A stretch of 64,000 nt of DNA from Larimichthys crocea (taxonomy: Eukaryota; Chordata; Actinopteri; Sciaenidae). Below the pieces are notes generated by a model. The model made no database searches, had not been told where the DNA came from, and saw only the letters and a list, made by a program, of their open reading frames with translations. The position numbers and the translations under genes are program-made. The stretch is taken from NCBI RefSeq assembly GCF_000972845.2, contig NC_040012.1:12584930-12648929 (forward strand). The letters are read 5' to 3'. Below, in pieces: positions 39,101 to 54,100 of the stretch. Position 1 is the stretch's first letter, and every line of letters begins with the position of its first letter.

Positions 39101-42100
39101 CTGTGGCTAGTCAGGGCTGGTTGGCATTCTTTGCAGCTCCAGATAAGGGACTAATCAATGAGTATGACCTTATTCTTAGTCAATAGCCCCTTTTCAGTGC
39201 TTGGAAGAGGGGAGGGATACCTCGGGATATTTGTGTGCTAATATAATCACCCTACATATAAACAAAGACTATAGAAAAGATACTGTGGAATCTCCCTTTG
39301 GACCGTTCTCTGTAAGTCACAGTAATTGCAAATAAACTGCAGTTTGTTCTTGCCCTTATGTACTCAGAATCTCAATGATCAACTATCAGTGGGATCTTTT
39401 CACTGCTCAAACTCCAAAAGAAATGCCACAGTCACTCCACTTGTACCTTTTTAATTGACCCGACAAAGACTGTTGACCTTGAAAGAAGTATTCAATTCAT
39501 CCTCCATGGCATTGGCTTTCTGCCATCGCCTTTTTTGGGTGATTATGTTCTATTAAAATGTGAAGGGTACCTTAAGAATAATCTGTCATATTCTCAAATA
39601 CTGTCCCAATCAATTCTAGGTATAACAGGGCTGTGCACTTGTCCCCACACTGTTTGATTTTTTTCCCCCCCCTATGTGGTCACTTTGTTCAATATGAGGG
39701 TGTAATTTCAAACAAACATCTCTTTGGTCTGCTTTAACTCCAGGCCAAAGATCATGAGGACCTATATCGGGGAAGTGCTGTTTGCTGACAATACTGCACT
39801 GGTCTGTCCCTCCTAGAATTCATCAGCAGCTTTGCACATGCCTGAATTGTGTTTGGTCTCATCAAGTATTTCCATCTGTGACCACAGCTTTAACAATGTA
39901 TTGATGAAGAAACATCTGTGGTGGTGGAACGCCTCCTCACTAAGCCTTGGATGAACCTTATGTAGGCCACACACATGAAAGTGAACCAGGCCTGTGATCT
40001 TATGTACATCATTATTTGCAAGCAAGACACATATCAGGCAACAGGGGGAAAAAATTAAAAGCCTGAATTGTGGAGAAACATAACGTACGCAGTTTCTTCT
40101 GCACAGGGCACAAATAGACCATGAGTCTATTAGTCTGAAAATGATGTATGATGAATTATAACTAGATCTCAACCCACTTAAACATCCATTGGACGTTCTG
40201 AAGTGTTAATGTAGGCTTTTTCTGAAGTGCTCGGTAGATTGCTGGACAGTGGGTTGAAACCTACACATGCAGCAGTTGGCCAGATGTGTGGAGGTGTGCA
40301 TTTTAGGCAAGATTTTAACTTCCATCTCAGCCCTTTTCTTTCATTCTTCTTTACTACTTCCGACACTTTTAGCGTGTACAACTGAGTGCAACACCATAAA
40401 TATCCTCAAGGAGAGACTGTTAAAAACATGTGCACCAAATTAAGCCATATTGCATATCCTCCACTGTAGACTTTTCACCCCACTCTCAAGTGTGGCCATT
40501 CGGGATAGCCAGTACAAACACTGTTGTCTTAAGCTGTGGTCAGATGAGACGTTATAAAAACGACTTCATTTCGAGCAGTCCCCACCCTTCAGAGTGTTCT
40601 CTGCAATCATCAAAGCACAAAAAGGGGGGATTCTGTTGGGAAAAAAACAAATATTCATCCCTTAAAGCAGAGCTTCAGGGACTTCTTGCAGCTTGTAGAT
40701 ATCCTTGTAGTGTCAACCCTGTACTGACACAGCCAGATAATCAGACTGAATTTCCATTTCATTTTATTTTTTACTTCATTCAGCCTGACATTGTGTTCAT
40801 GCTAGCAACGTTATGTTTGGGCCTGGATGTTATTTTGTTTTGTGACTCGTGTCACTGCTCGGACCTTTCTATTCTACCAATGTCATCTACATTCGGAAGA
40901 TGCAGTAATGATTATGAGGACCTTTTTCACAACCTGTACAGCTGTATGTCGATGTTCATTTTTCTGTCACCACCGATACAGGATGCTGACATCCCCACCC
41001 CTACAAAGCAAAGAGAAAACATCCATTAATAAGCACAACACCCGACCTATTTTAATTTCTGAAGGAATGAGATATGTGAGCTGTGACTCAGAGGTCTGAA
41101 ACCAGGGTACAATTGATGCTGAGGCATGGGAATCCACAGCAGTAGAGGTAAAAAAAATAAAAAAAAATAAATTAAAAAAAGCGTGGGAGGAGAAGAGGGA
41201 ACACAGCTGAGGGATGGCAACAGAAATACTGTACTGCACTTTGCTTTTCACCTGTCATAGAAGCAAAAAGGCCTGTAGCTTCAGACTTACACTATATAGC
41301 CACTGCAGGTGTTACTAAATGTAATGCATAATTATGTCACAACAATTAGTCACAAAATAAAGCTCTGTTATCTTTCATTCTCCTTATCAATAAGTTATTT
41401 GCAACAGATAAAGTGTCCAGGATTAGGTCATAAACTCATGGCATGAGGCCATATAGACCTCGTGACCAGCAAAAGGTCGTGACTTTATCCTGTGGGTACA
41501 GGGAGTGGCTGCACTGAGTGCCTTTAGTGGTCAACCAATCTCTTTCACTTGCAAAACAATGGGCCTCCTTGACTGAGCTGTGTACTCGACAGAAGGCTAG
41601 TGAGCTACTGTCGCCTGTACCAGAGTCTGATTCATATTCTTGTTTTGCCAAAGTCAGCAAACCAGCCAAAGCTACTTTGGGGATTATCCTCTTTATTAAT
41701 TGGCTATTGGCTTGATCATTGATTATGTCACTTCCGCTGTGTAGAGCATGCGTCCTGATACATTTAAATCTGTGTACTTTTTTAATAGATTGTGTGTCCC
41801 GCTTGTTTTGTCACCTCAGAGATCCTCAGATTGGCATTTTTTGTGAGTTTCTTGTATGTGACATCAAAATGGTTAGTGGTAGATTTATGTCAGTAGAACA
41901 CATGCTGCAGCAGAGCATTGTGGGAATGCTGATCTAGTGGGTTGTGAAGGATTAGGGTCAGCAGGAGTAAGGAGCTCAGGCCTCCTTTCCTTTCCAGAAA
42001 CTCATTCTGAAGTTACATCAACAGAGCATGTGCCATATTATGATATTCACACTGATCTGAATATCTTTATATTAAATGTATAGCTTGTACTGTCTGTGAG

Positions 42101-45100
42101 TGTGCATTTGCACTTTTTCACAGCTCACCACAGGATGTACTTTTTCCGGTCACAATGCAGTGGCCTGTTGAGTGCACATGATGCCTTATACATAACTGAA
42201 GAATTCAAATCCCATGCAGTTCATAACCAGTGAACCGTTACTTTTCTCCCAGCAGCACACAAGGAAGGGGTCTCGAGGTTAGTTGGTTCAAACTCAGCAG
42301 GTCTTGCACCCATCGCCCTGCTCTCAGCTCATTGGCTTTGTCATTCCAGCTGCGATAGTGTCTGTGAACAGAGAGCATTATTCATGTCCTCAGAAGGGGG
42401 CAAGTCCTAATTGAAATTCCGGTCCTTTCCACTGGAATGAAGCGGGGCTGCCGACACCCACTGTATTATGCTGGCCTTGTCACCTTGAAAGGCCCATCTG
42501 GAGACTGTTCACATTACTGGGCAGCAGAAAAGACCCATTAGAAGAAAAACAGTGATGTATAACAAAAAAGGGTTGAAAGACGTAGGACAAAAGATTTGGA
42601 AAGTGTGAGAATAGCCGGGTTACAGTACTCTTCACTTTCTATAGTTTGATGTGAAGCCATCCTCTACACTGCAGTAACTAAAGGGCTGGACTGTCTGTGG
42701 TTGCTGGCTGCCAGTGTGGTGTGCATGCTAATGGCTGGGTGAATGAATCAGTGCCATTCTGATAGAGGAGAATTGAGTACAAGGAACCTCTTTCTAGTTA
42801 GTTCACTCTCACAGCAGCCTACTGTCTTGGTCTGTCTACTGTCTCTGAACAACAACTGTACATGGTAATTTATTGCCTTTATCTAATGTCACAAAATGTG
42901 TCATGCACTGTAGCTCTAAAAGTGACTTTGTTTGTCACACTAGGATACAGATTCTACAATTACTCAATAAGGAAATGTCAAACATTTTTAAACCTTTTTC
43001 TCAAAATTCCATAATATACCGAAGACCAAGGTAAAACAAATGAAATAAAATAAAATTGTTCCTTTTCTCTGACCAGCAAGATTCAATTTATTGCAGGGAA
43101 TCTTCACATTTGAAACTAGTAAATGTATTAAATTATTAACTATTGTTTACTAAAATGAATAGATTAATTTTCTTTTGCAATTCAACACTAACTGCCACAC
43201 ATTTCCTGTTCTTTTAACCCACATGTGACTGGTGTTTCTTTATGTCTAAAATCTCAGTATTAATACAGTAGTCATAACACACACTGGCCTGGGAATTAAC
43301 AATGTACACCTGACTTCATGGGGAACATGAATTTACTGATCCATGTTCTGACCTGTCAGCCTCACCTAGTCAAAGGTGGTTCTCTGTTTTGAATTGGGAT
43401 GATTCATGAGCTCCGGCTTATTTGTTTCAGCTAACGTTACAGACAAATATAGATTTGTGAATCCATTCCCAAGTTAGTGTGTAAAGTCTCTCGTAAGGTT
43501 TTAGGAACAGCTAGCAGGTTTGTAAGAAATGCCTTAGCTGGTGAAGGCTTTAGTAGAGTTTACAGAGGTTGCTAAGAAACTTCTTTAGCACTGACCAGTC
43601 AAATGCAGCATAGTTGATTATATAGGTAGTAGTATCACACACTGTAGCATAACTAAGGGGGGAGCAGTTCTACCTGGTAGTTATTGAATATAAATACTTG
43701 ACTAACACCTTCTAATCTCTTCCCAAGAATTCTTTTAAATGGTGTAATCTTTTATTTTTATTTAGTCACGCATAAATCTCCACTTAGTAACAGTTCTTCT
43801 CTAACTTCTTTGAACTTGCTTGTTTTGAAATGCTTTAGCAACCAGCTGGTGTCATACTGAGAAGACATAGATGCTCATTTTGTCTTTTTCTGTTCCTAAC
43901 ACATTTTTTGCCTCTTCTCTTTGTTCTCTCTGCCAGGGATCGAGCTGTGCCTGCCAGGATGGCGTTTTTCCATGACCATGGTGGCTAGTTTTGTGATGTT
44001 GGGCGGTCAGCTGCTGATGCCCGGGGTTGCCTACCTCTGTCGCGACTGGCAGGTACTTCAAGCTGTCATCATCTGCCCCCTCCTACTGATGCTGTCCTAC
44101 ATCTGGTAAGAATACCCAAGCATCTGCTGCACATTGGCACCAAGCCATTTTTTGTTTTTGTTATTCCATGTAAGTTTAAAAGGTGTCTTTCTGTTTAAAT
44201 TCTACATGAGACTCTTCCACTGCTGAAATATTTGGTACCATCTGTGATAAGAAACCAGTGTTAATATAGTCTAAATAAAACCTTGTTAAACCAACAACAC
44301 TTTTAAATGGTCGTGGATTTAAATGGTTTAAGCAAAGACGGTTTGACCTCCAGGGACTTTTTTCAGTAGTGAATTCACTGCTAAATTGAAAGTAATATCT
44401 TTCCGTTAACTCACTTGCAGTGACCTCTACCATGGCTTTAGTTCGGTTTGCTAAAGCTCAGGCAATAAATACTTGTGTTTTCACTTCCATTTATTCTAAC
44501 GTGACGCACAGTGCTTCACAGCACTGCTGATGCGTACAAAGCCAGCAGAAGAAAAATCAAGGAATATAGATTTGTATTATAGAGTATCAAAGGGCCTTGG
44601 CTTTCTTCAGCAGTGTACCTGAAGAACAAAGGGGGTTTCCACTCAGCAGTCAAAATTACTCACTAATCTGATCAAACCTCAATACAGATATAATGCACTT
44701 TAATCAGTGTTGGATACAGAGAGCAGAAGCAATGGGGATTTCCACAGTGATTCAGTGCAGCAGTCAGAAACGTACATCAGCAATTGTTATCCTGATGAAT
44801 GAAAAAGCTGAAGAAGACTGCACAACTCAAGGGCCTGGACCTGATATTTCACAAAGATATTAATTAACATTGGACTAGTCAACACTGTAGCCAATTTCCA
44901 CACATGCAATACATGCAAAAAACACACAGATACACCAGTGAGATTGAGTCAGCCTTCACGGGAGGATTCTGGGAATTTCAAAAGCATGAACTTATGTTGA
45001 CTAAGCCAGACAGCGTTTATGGGCACAAACTGGATTCATCACTGATAAAGTGGCTGACTCAGTAAATATATAAATACAGCAGATTGGACTGAAGACTTCA

Positions 45101-48100
45101 ACGCTGCAGGTGATCTAAGTTTGCTGATTTTGGAAAACAACTCAAAACCACACCAGTGCTAGGATCATGAATCATGAGCGTAGACATCTGGTCCAGAGAA
45201 AATTGTTTTAACCAACAGAGGCAAATGTGGCATTGTTTTTTTGCTGACTATCTTCAATTTTACATATTTCTGCAAAGAGAAACCGGACCGCTCAGAGGAA
45301 TGTGTGCCAGATAATGCAATACAACTACCAGATAATGGAGCGTAACAAATGAAAGCAGGGATAACAACGGTTCGCTGTTACAGTATTTTTTTTGTTTGTT
45401 GTTCCCACTGTAAAGACATCTGGTTAGGCTAATGTGAGACCTTGCCACCTGTAAATAGTATGCTGGTGTGTCTGAGTGAAGCTGGAATCAAGTGCTTTCT
45501 GCGTTTCATTTGAAATTTGTTGGAATGACACAACAGTCAACAAAGACAAGATTCAATGTTGCTATCCTTGATTCATATTATCAGCCTTTTTATGGAGGAT
45601 TCATTTAGTTTTGACTCATTTTTCGTGCATTATTAAAGATATCCCTTGTCCTTTTTTTTTTTTTTTTTGACAGGATCTTTCCTGAGTCACTGCGTTGGCT
45701 GCTGGCCACTCAGCAGTACTGCCGCTCCAAGTGGATTATGGGACACATAGCAAAGAAAAACCGAGCGAACATGGAGCTTGACGTTGATAATATCCTGACA
45801 GGTAACAAAATATATTGAAATCAGCATTGATATATATATATTTGCTGCAGTATCATCTTACAAGCTTCTTTGCCCTTGTTCTTCATTGTCGTGTCCCCCA
45901 GCTGTGCTTTCCTAAATAAGCCAGATTGACAAGGTTATATCAGTTTCCTCTCTGGTTACCATAGTAACAGACCACTCCAGGGGTAGCAGTGGGCGTCGAA
46001 CATTACATTATGACACTCTAGAAGGTTCATTAATTTTGTTACAGCCTCGGTAGCAGGACATAAGCTGACATGTTGGTGTACAGACAGCAGATGGACGCAG
46101 GTCAGGCACTTTGACCTCGGGGGTTAACTGCGTCTGCACTCCCGCCAGAGGCAAAGAGCAAAGTGATCTGTGTTGGTGTTAAATGTCATAGCAGATTGCA
46201 TTTGTATTAATCTTTAACGGTGCTGTTTACCGTGGAATACTTTTTTCCATCTTTGTCCTGCCATTGCTTACTGCAGTTATCAATATATTTAGAAAGTGCC
46301 ACTGCTGGGAAAAGGCTTAAAGAGGAACCACTCGGTGTGAAATTGACTGCACTTTTTCAGAACTCAGAGAGCGTGTGCTGATGCAGCATTGGGAAAAGTA
46401 CATTGCCACAGACATTAATTTATCCACTCTTGTTTTTATAGTAACTGGCTGTCCCTTACAGTAATATTTCCTACTTTAACTCGCTCAGCACTAAATACAA
46501 TGCTGGGCACTGAATGTTCTTACTTTTGCTAAGGCAGATGTATGCGTAACTACTGATTAGGTCATCTTTGAAAAGTGAGCAGATTTGCATACAGACTATC
46601 CCAGTAGGGATAGTCTTACTCAGAGGTTTGTAGTTCGGTCCGGGGATCACTGGAAAGCCTGAGTGATACAGCCAGAGATAACCTTGAGGCGGCTGTGTGG
46701 AATGCTGTCACATGCCTGAGTCAACATGAATGTACAGCACTGCGAAGCAGACGTGTGTTTCTGTGGCAACCCGCAGTCTGATACCAAAACATCCACTGTG
46801 TGTGATGTCAAATATCGCTTGCAGCTCAGGGGTGTTGCCCTCTAAGACACTGTTCCTGTTCTTCTGTGAGCATTGTCATACCTGTCTCGCAAAGCAGCGG
46901 GAGACGAGTCATGTGGGGGTGAAACGTGCTCATTAAAAATACATGTGGAATTTTCTGTGGTTGCAGTGAATCAGAGGCGTCCTTGTCTGACTTTTTTAGA
47001 GAGCCCAGACTGCTGTTGAACTTTCCTTTGACCTGAAAAGTCCATTTGACATGATGGTATTAACTAGAGCTTGATGAATATATGAGAAGGCTGATATCAC
47101 TCATTTTAATCAGTGTATATGTTGGCAGTTTTGCAAATAAAATACATTTTTATAAACTGTATTTTCAGGTATTTTTGACCCAGATTTTTCCATATACGTG
47201 TGTAAAGTATTGCTCATAATTTGTTGTCATTGTATGTTTACTGTTCTGGATAGCAAACTTAATTGTTTGACTATAAATATTCTGCCCCAGTAGATATCTT
47301 TGTTACAGACCTTATTCAAGCTAATTTGATTATTAATTGCCAGAAGTATTTTTGATTTTATGTAATAAAACCCCAAAAGAAATAAAAATATTAAAAGCTT
47401 ACATATAAGTCATATATCAGTCACAATAACATTTACAAACATAAGCTATATGTCATGAGGGGAAAAGTTATAAATAAAAAACCAAAACACAAGTTATATT
47501 TTATTGTACTGACATACTATGCATTTATGTAGTGACCAAGTGTCCAAGAGAAACTGTGGCAGGAGTTTAAAACTGTGCTTTAGACAATTAAAAATAACCC
47601 TGCTGCATTAAAAAAAAAATCATGCTCTAATATAAGGTTGTTTGCTTGTTTCCAGAACTGCAGAGAGCTCTTCAAAAGAAACCCAAAAAGACGTGCATTG
47701 TGAAAATGGTTGGGACAAGAAACCTCTGGAAGAATATCGTTGTCCTCTGCGTCAACTCGTAAGAGTTTGTCTTGTGTGTTATTACTTAGAAAACCAACCG
47801 GATGTTTCTGTGTCACATTACGTGTGTGGGTGGATCTGAAAACTAAGAGAGAAGAAAGGGAAATGCGCGTGTGTACTTGTATGGGGCGAGGCAATGCCAG
47901 TCAGAGGCTCCATACAACATTGATCAGTAGCCCATATTTGTGCTGCTCTCTCTTTTCATCTCCGATGGGATCTCTCCACTCTGAGACCTCATCTCTAGCT
48001 CAGGCAGCCCCAGCTTCAGCTTTCCTCCAGCACACGGTTGTCCCTGACTCCCTTAGTCAGCATAAATTTTACATGAGCTGTGTCCTTACGAAACATTAGA

Positions 48101-51100
48101 CAACCAGGAGAAAGGGTGTGAGTGTTTGCATATGCTTGTGGGGTTTGTGTGTGTGTGTGTTTGTAAGTCAGTGTTTACATGTGTGCATAACTTGAAATGA
48201 GCGAGAATGTGATAAACCTTGAGTTGCCCCTCTTCCTTTTCCGTCCCCTCCAAACTTCTTCATCTTTTAGATTTACTTTGATCTATTTTCCTCTTCTGCC
48301 TTTTGTGCTCTCCCTCTTTTTCTTATCTTTTAACCGTCCACTTCCTTCTCCTCCACTGTGCCATACTTTAACTGCTCAAATCAGTAACTTTGTCAGCTTA
48401 CTACCATCTTTTGCAAGAGACAGAGGAATAATGGCCAATAAAGAACTAAGGCTAACCCACACCTTTTTTTATTTCCAGTAGATTTGATTACTGCAATGCC
48501 TAACTTATTTAATGTGCTGCTGCCAGACTTCTGATGACAGAAAAACTAGGAAATCCAACCATATTACACCAGTCCTACAGTCTATATATTGTCTACCATT
48601 CACTCAGAGAGCTGATTTCTAAATCTTCTGTTTGCCCACAAATTACTGTTGCTCTATGAAGCCTTTAGGACTTTTAGGACATCTCAGGATGTCCTGAGAG
48701 TTAGAAACAAACACGGTGAAGCAGCATTTTGTTATCAGGCTACACAGGCCTCAAACAACCTTCAAGATGACGATAGACAAGCCAAGACTAGTCAAAGCAA
48801 AAAATGTATCTTAACTTCTCTTAACACTGCCTACTCTACTCAAAACATTCTCTTAGTACTTGTCTGTACTTTAGCACTTTTTAATCGTAAATACCTTTAT
48901 TGGATTTTTTTATTACTCTGTACAGAACTTTGAATTCCCCCAGTGTATAAAAGGTGCTATGCACATAAAGTTTTCTTGCCTTGCCCACTAGTATCCTCTA
49001 ACCTAGTCACTGTTTTCTCCCATATGTTCTCTCCTACCTCACCACTCTGCCCTGTGTATGTTCTTTACTCAGGCTGACAGGCTATGGGATCCACCACTGC
49101 TTTGCCCGCAGCATGATGGACCCTGAGGCTCAGGAGACGACTATGTTCCATAACTTCTATGCAGACTACTACACCATGGCGGGCATTGCCGTGGCCTCCT
49201 GTATGGCGCTGTGCCCAGCCGTGGGCCTCATGGGCCGGCGTGGTGGCCTTCTTATGTTTATGATTATCACTGCTCTGGCATCGCTGCTGCAGCTGGGTCT
49301 GCTCAATTGTGAGTATTTTATGAAGAATACAATAAACAGACATACATAGCAGGATTTAAGAGTTATTGGTCATGTTAAGCTTTTTGGGCTGTTACTATTC
49401 TGTATTTTTTTAAGTGTCAACACATCCTATGAAAACCCAAAACCAACAAAAGACTGATGCTACCGAACATTGTCCACATATCCAAGGCCTCATATATCTT
49501 ATTCCCCTGTGCCATAAGAGCGCCATTGTTGTCCAAAAGCCATTAAAACACACCAGTAAACCTCACTCATGGCAGAAAATAGTCCCCAACAAATGCAATA
49601 GTACTCCTGTTTCAAGAACGTTGGCTAGAAAAATATTATTTATTTAGTATTTATTTAGGGAATTTATTGAACCTTTTTCTTAAAAAATGAAGTAATATAT
49701 TTGTGACCCAACAAGTAAATTTCTTAAAAAATGAAGTAATATATTTGTGACCCAACAAGTAAATAAATACTTGAAATGTAAAATATTTGTTGCTGGTTTT
49801 GCACCCAGTTTTAATGAAGCTGATAATAGATCGTAATGTACATAACCGGCCTGTCTTTTATTAGGGTGGGACAGTATGTCATCAGTGTTGTTTATTAATT
49901 TTCAGTGCAATCACTTCATGAGGATATTATTATATGATATGATCATCATCTCATGGCGTCTTCCAAATGAATGACTCCAAGTCAATTAAAAAGTAAAACA
50001 ATTTATTGCAGTTTTGATTTACACATGTGAATACCTTTGCCTTATCTAATGCATAACTCCTAAGACACAATCCGTTCAATACATTTTCCATATGATATGT
50101 TGATAAAAATTCTTATTACTCTCATAGTATTCATTTAAAACATCCTTGTATCCTGATCTAATGTTTAAAGAAAGGAATTGTGTGTGATTTCTAGCACCAC
50201 ATGTCAAACCTTTATTATAAACGTTTGTTTTTAATAAAGAGCATAGTTTACCATGATATAAAAACTGACTTAGACTTCTCAGCAGTCCAAATCCCGTCTC
50301 TCCTACACAACATGCTGTAAATGCTAATACTCAAGAGCTTTAGTTACCTTTAGTTATTTCTATTGGAGTAGACGAATATGATTACAAACTGCTGTTGTAG
50401 TAAATGTGTACCAAAATGTGATTTAGGTCAAAACGGTACGCAGTAAGTCAGTTTATTGAGTTACAAATGAGCGTGACTTAATGTTTAACCTGAGTCAACA
50501 CATCAAGGTTATACTCATGTTTCTTGTTCCCATTTGACGTCATTTATGTTGTAACAGCGTGTTGACAAGTTATGGTAAACGTGTGCTTGGTTTTTTTTGG
50601 GGGGAGGGGTTTCTAACATTTCTAACATTGACTCTGGAACTAATTTATTGTGTTTTAAGTGCATGAGATGACTTCACTGTTGTGTGATCCATATATGTTT
50701 CTCTTTTATTCTCCTCTAGTGCTGGGGAAGTACAGTACTCATCTGAATATAGGTAGGATCATCTGTTTATTTACATTCCTTCCTTAGTCTTGTGTTCGGG
50801 GTGGGTAGATAAACTGATCAGTAGTTGAGTACTCCTGTTTGGATGTTATTTCATGATCTTTTTTTTTTATATATATCAGCTTTACATTCTTTCAAAATGT
50901 GAATTGAATTGTTCAGCTTTCCCACGTGCATTATCTTGATGAGTTTTTCGAAAAATGTGCTGCATGCCGACATCCTGCACTATTTCATTAGGCGTATACA
51001 AGCCCTGCGGAGACACATAATGAAGTCCTAGATGTAATTATTGCTAGCGTTTCACTTATTTATCTCCTTTGTGTTGAAGAGGGTGTGCTTCTTTGTCACA

Positions 51101-54100
51101 AAGCTGCGAATCTCACATGTAGCCTTCCTTTGCTCTTCGCTCCCCTGTTTATCAATGCCTTTATTCTCTCCTCACTAATCCCCCTGTGGGAAGCAAGAGA
51201 TGATCACAGAGCAGTCTCCTCTGATCCTCTTTATGCCATCTTCAGCATGTCTTACTCGTAGGAAGCACTGTATGCAAACCAGCTTTGGCTAAATGGCCTA
51301 TTTGTATGCAAAGAGATGCTCAAGAACTCATCAGAAATCAACTCAAGTGCTGAGAAATCATGAAGTTTTATTTGACCAAAGTATTTTTCATTATTATTTA
51401 ATTATTTATTATTCTAAGTTTGCTATTCTGCATTCATTTAAAGAATCAGATTTTGTAGAACTAAGGGGATACAGTATGAAGTATCCCACTGAAGCAAATA
51501 AATGCCACAATAATTTGAAGTTTAGAAGCAACTATATACCTAATTTTTAAAATGTAACCACTACAGAACAATTAATGTTGAAATTTAAATATTTAACTTT
51601 TCAAATCTATCTTTATGTAGCTATAAATTCAGATTTAATTTTAAATAGTTCAATTTCAGTCAAATTCTGATTGAAAATTCAAGTAAGGTTAAAATATCAC
51701 ATTGCTTTATGTTCAAATCCTGAACTATTTAAAATTAAAAGTTCAAACTTCAGCATCCAGGTTATACTAACGATAATAAACCCGGGCTGAAGGAATCGAT
51801 TTTTGTTGAAAAGATTACATTGTTCTTTTAAAATAAAATATACATTTCACAATTACAGTCGCTTCTAAAAATGCTTCCATATTTCCTTAATTTTCACTGT
51901 TTGAATTCCTAACAATTCATTGCCTCTCTTTATATTTAGAAAATCTTATTTTAGTCATTCAAAATACTGTATCTTGTGTTTTTTTTTAAGTTATCGTGAC
52001 CCGAACCTTAAATTGCACAAATTGCCGTTTTCGTGTCTCTCTGCAGATAGCTCTGGCACGCTGAATAAGAACTTCTCCACCGCCTTCTCCATCATCGGCA
52101 TGTTTTCCTCCCACGCAGTCAGCAACTTGAGCATCTTCTTCTGTGCTGAGATCACACCCACTGTGATAAGGTAAGCCCACTGAAGCACTGGGACTGCACC
52201 AGAGGATGATGACAAAATGTGGATAACGTGCTTTTACTACTCTTGTGAGGAGTGAACCAGCTGTGTTAAATGTATAGTACCTGCTTTGTCATTGCATATC
52301 CAGGTGTCCACAATGTGTAGTAGTTTAGTCTTTAGTTTGTGCTTTGAAATTATACATCATTTAGGAGTAACTAGGAAAATTGTTAAACCAACCTTGCGTT
52401 GACAAGCATTTAAAGTGTTCATTTACATCTGTTTTATTGCCCTGATTAGCTTATAATTAATTTAATACAGTAGTTGGTTTCTATTGCATCACATGTTGCT
52501 GCAGATGGATTAGCTGCTCCACCTCGTGTTAAAGGAGGGTATGAAATTATTGAACTGCTGAAAAACAACAGACTCTCACAGTTCAGTGTCAAATGTAATC
52601 CACATCTTGAACAAATTATCCATACCCTCTGAGAATATATGACACAGCACTGGATGTTCCTTATCTGAGGTTATGTAAAGGGTGTTGTTCTGCTGACGGT
52701 GCTCCTAGTGCGGCCTCTGGTGGCGAATTTAGCAGTTACCTGAGAGGAATGGCATTGCACGTAGAGGAGAGCTTTTGATGGTACTGCAGCACTCTCTGCT
52801 GATGTATGATAAAAATGGCAATGATAAGTAAACAGAAAAATGAAGGGCTTCCCTTCCGATAAATGATTTAGGTGACGGTTCTTCTGGACAACATATGGTT
52901 TACTATTGAACCATCTTCCCATTTCTATGCAAGTGGTCATAAATGCTAAATACTTCCATGTGATAACATTGTCTATCTCATTTTAGGGGTGGTGGTGTAG
53001 GCCTCGTGCTGGCCAGCGCCGGTTTTGGCATGCTGACTGCCCCCATAATGGAGTTGCACAATCAGAAGGGCTATTTCCTCCACCACATTATCTTTGCCTG
53101 CTGCACTCTTATCTGCATCATCTGCATTCTCCTGCTGCCCGAGACACGCTACCAGCCCCTCCCTGAGACCCTGGCTGACGGCGAGAGCTACACTCGTCAA
53201 CCTCTCCTTCCCCCAAGGAAACCTGGAGAACAGCGCCTCTTACTGGCCCAATCTGAGAGTAGCAGAGACTACACCAGGGTGCATGACACACCCCTCCATG
53301 AAGCAGCCACCACAGTTGTATCCACCATGGACTCCACCGCCTCTTCAGCTGTCGATTTGACGGTCGGAGATATGTCTGCTCCCATGTTCATGGAGGTGCA
53401 CCCCAGCAAGCCCGGGCCTAAAGACCCTAATGGTCACTCAGTTACATCTTTATCCATGGTCCCCCTGGGTAAAGATGCCATCATAAATGCCAGCAAAGAG
53501 CACCTGCTGTCTTCCACTCCTTTACACAAAGCCTCATGTGTCACAGATCCACTTTTAGCCAATTCCGAAGAACCTCCAGCAATAGTCAGAATAGATTCTG
53601 TTGAGCCAGTGATGGATTCTGCCATTCCTGAAATGAACAATATTGAACCTTCTCCTTCAAAACAGTCAGTCCCTATCCCTGCCCCGTCAGTGGACTCTTC
53701 CCCTCCCCCTGTCCCTCAAACTGTGCCTGCATCCTTATTGATCTGCACAACACCCATCATTGAACCCCCGCCCAGCTCCACATTAGAATCCCCCAACCCA
53801 CTGGCTAATGACACCGACACTATCACCCCAGAATTCGACCCACCTCTGCCAGAGGACACTCATGCCACTTTAGCAGACTCCCCTACTCCATCTATGCATG
53901 ACAGTCCCCCTCCATCCCCTACTCCCTCTCCTGTTCCCATGCCAGACATTTCCACTGACCCTCCACCCTCCATTAGGGTTCACTCTGACATTCCCATTGA
54001 GTTCGAAATAGTAGACGAATCTTCATCTGCTCCATCAACTATAGACTCGAGTCCCCCTGTCATAGATTCCCAATCATCACAGTTAGAATCTACCCCTCCC

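Larger units (their letters stand above)
30989..43936 (+). other. slc22a23: slc22a23 intron 3
   Basis: 12.9 kb, the largest intron. It holds two tandem duplications (31717-31798, 35895-35986), a SINE (34055-34205), a truncated SINE head (35800-35850), a LINE reverse-transcriptase relic (39435-39960), (TG)n at about 35,862-35,882, and A/T runs. No functional gene is visible. Confidence 0.7.

Noticed and set aside
40430..41029. A 199-codon plus-strand frame in slc22a23 intron 3, with tggtcagatgagac nearby (compare the LWSDET of Tc1 transposases)
   Set aside because: It starts at GTG, shows no domain, and the Tc1-like phrase is one short match in a different frame without supporting motifs or TIRs.
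52711..52725. CTCF-like cggcctctggtggcg in slc22a23 intron 9
   Set aside because: At least two core mismatches and no supporting context.
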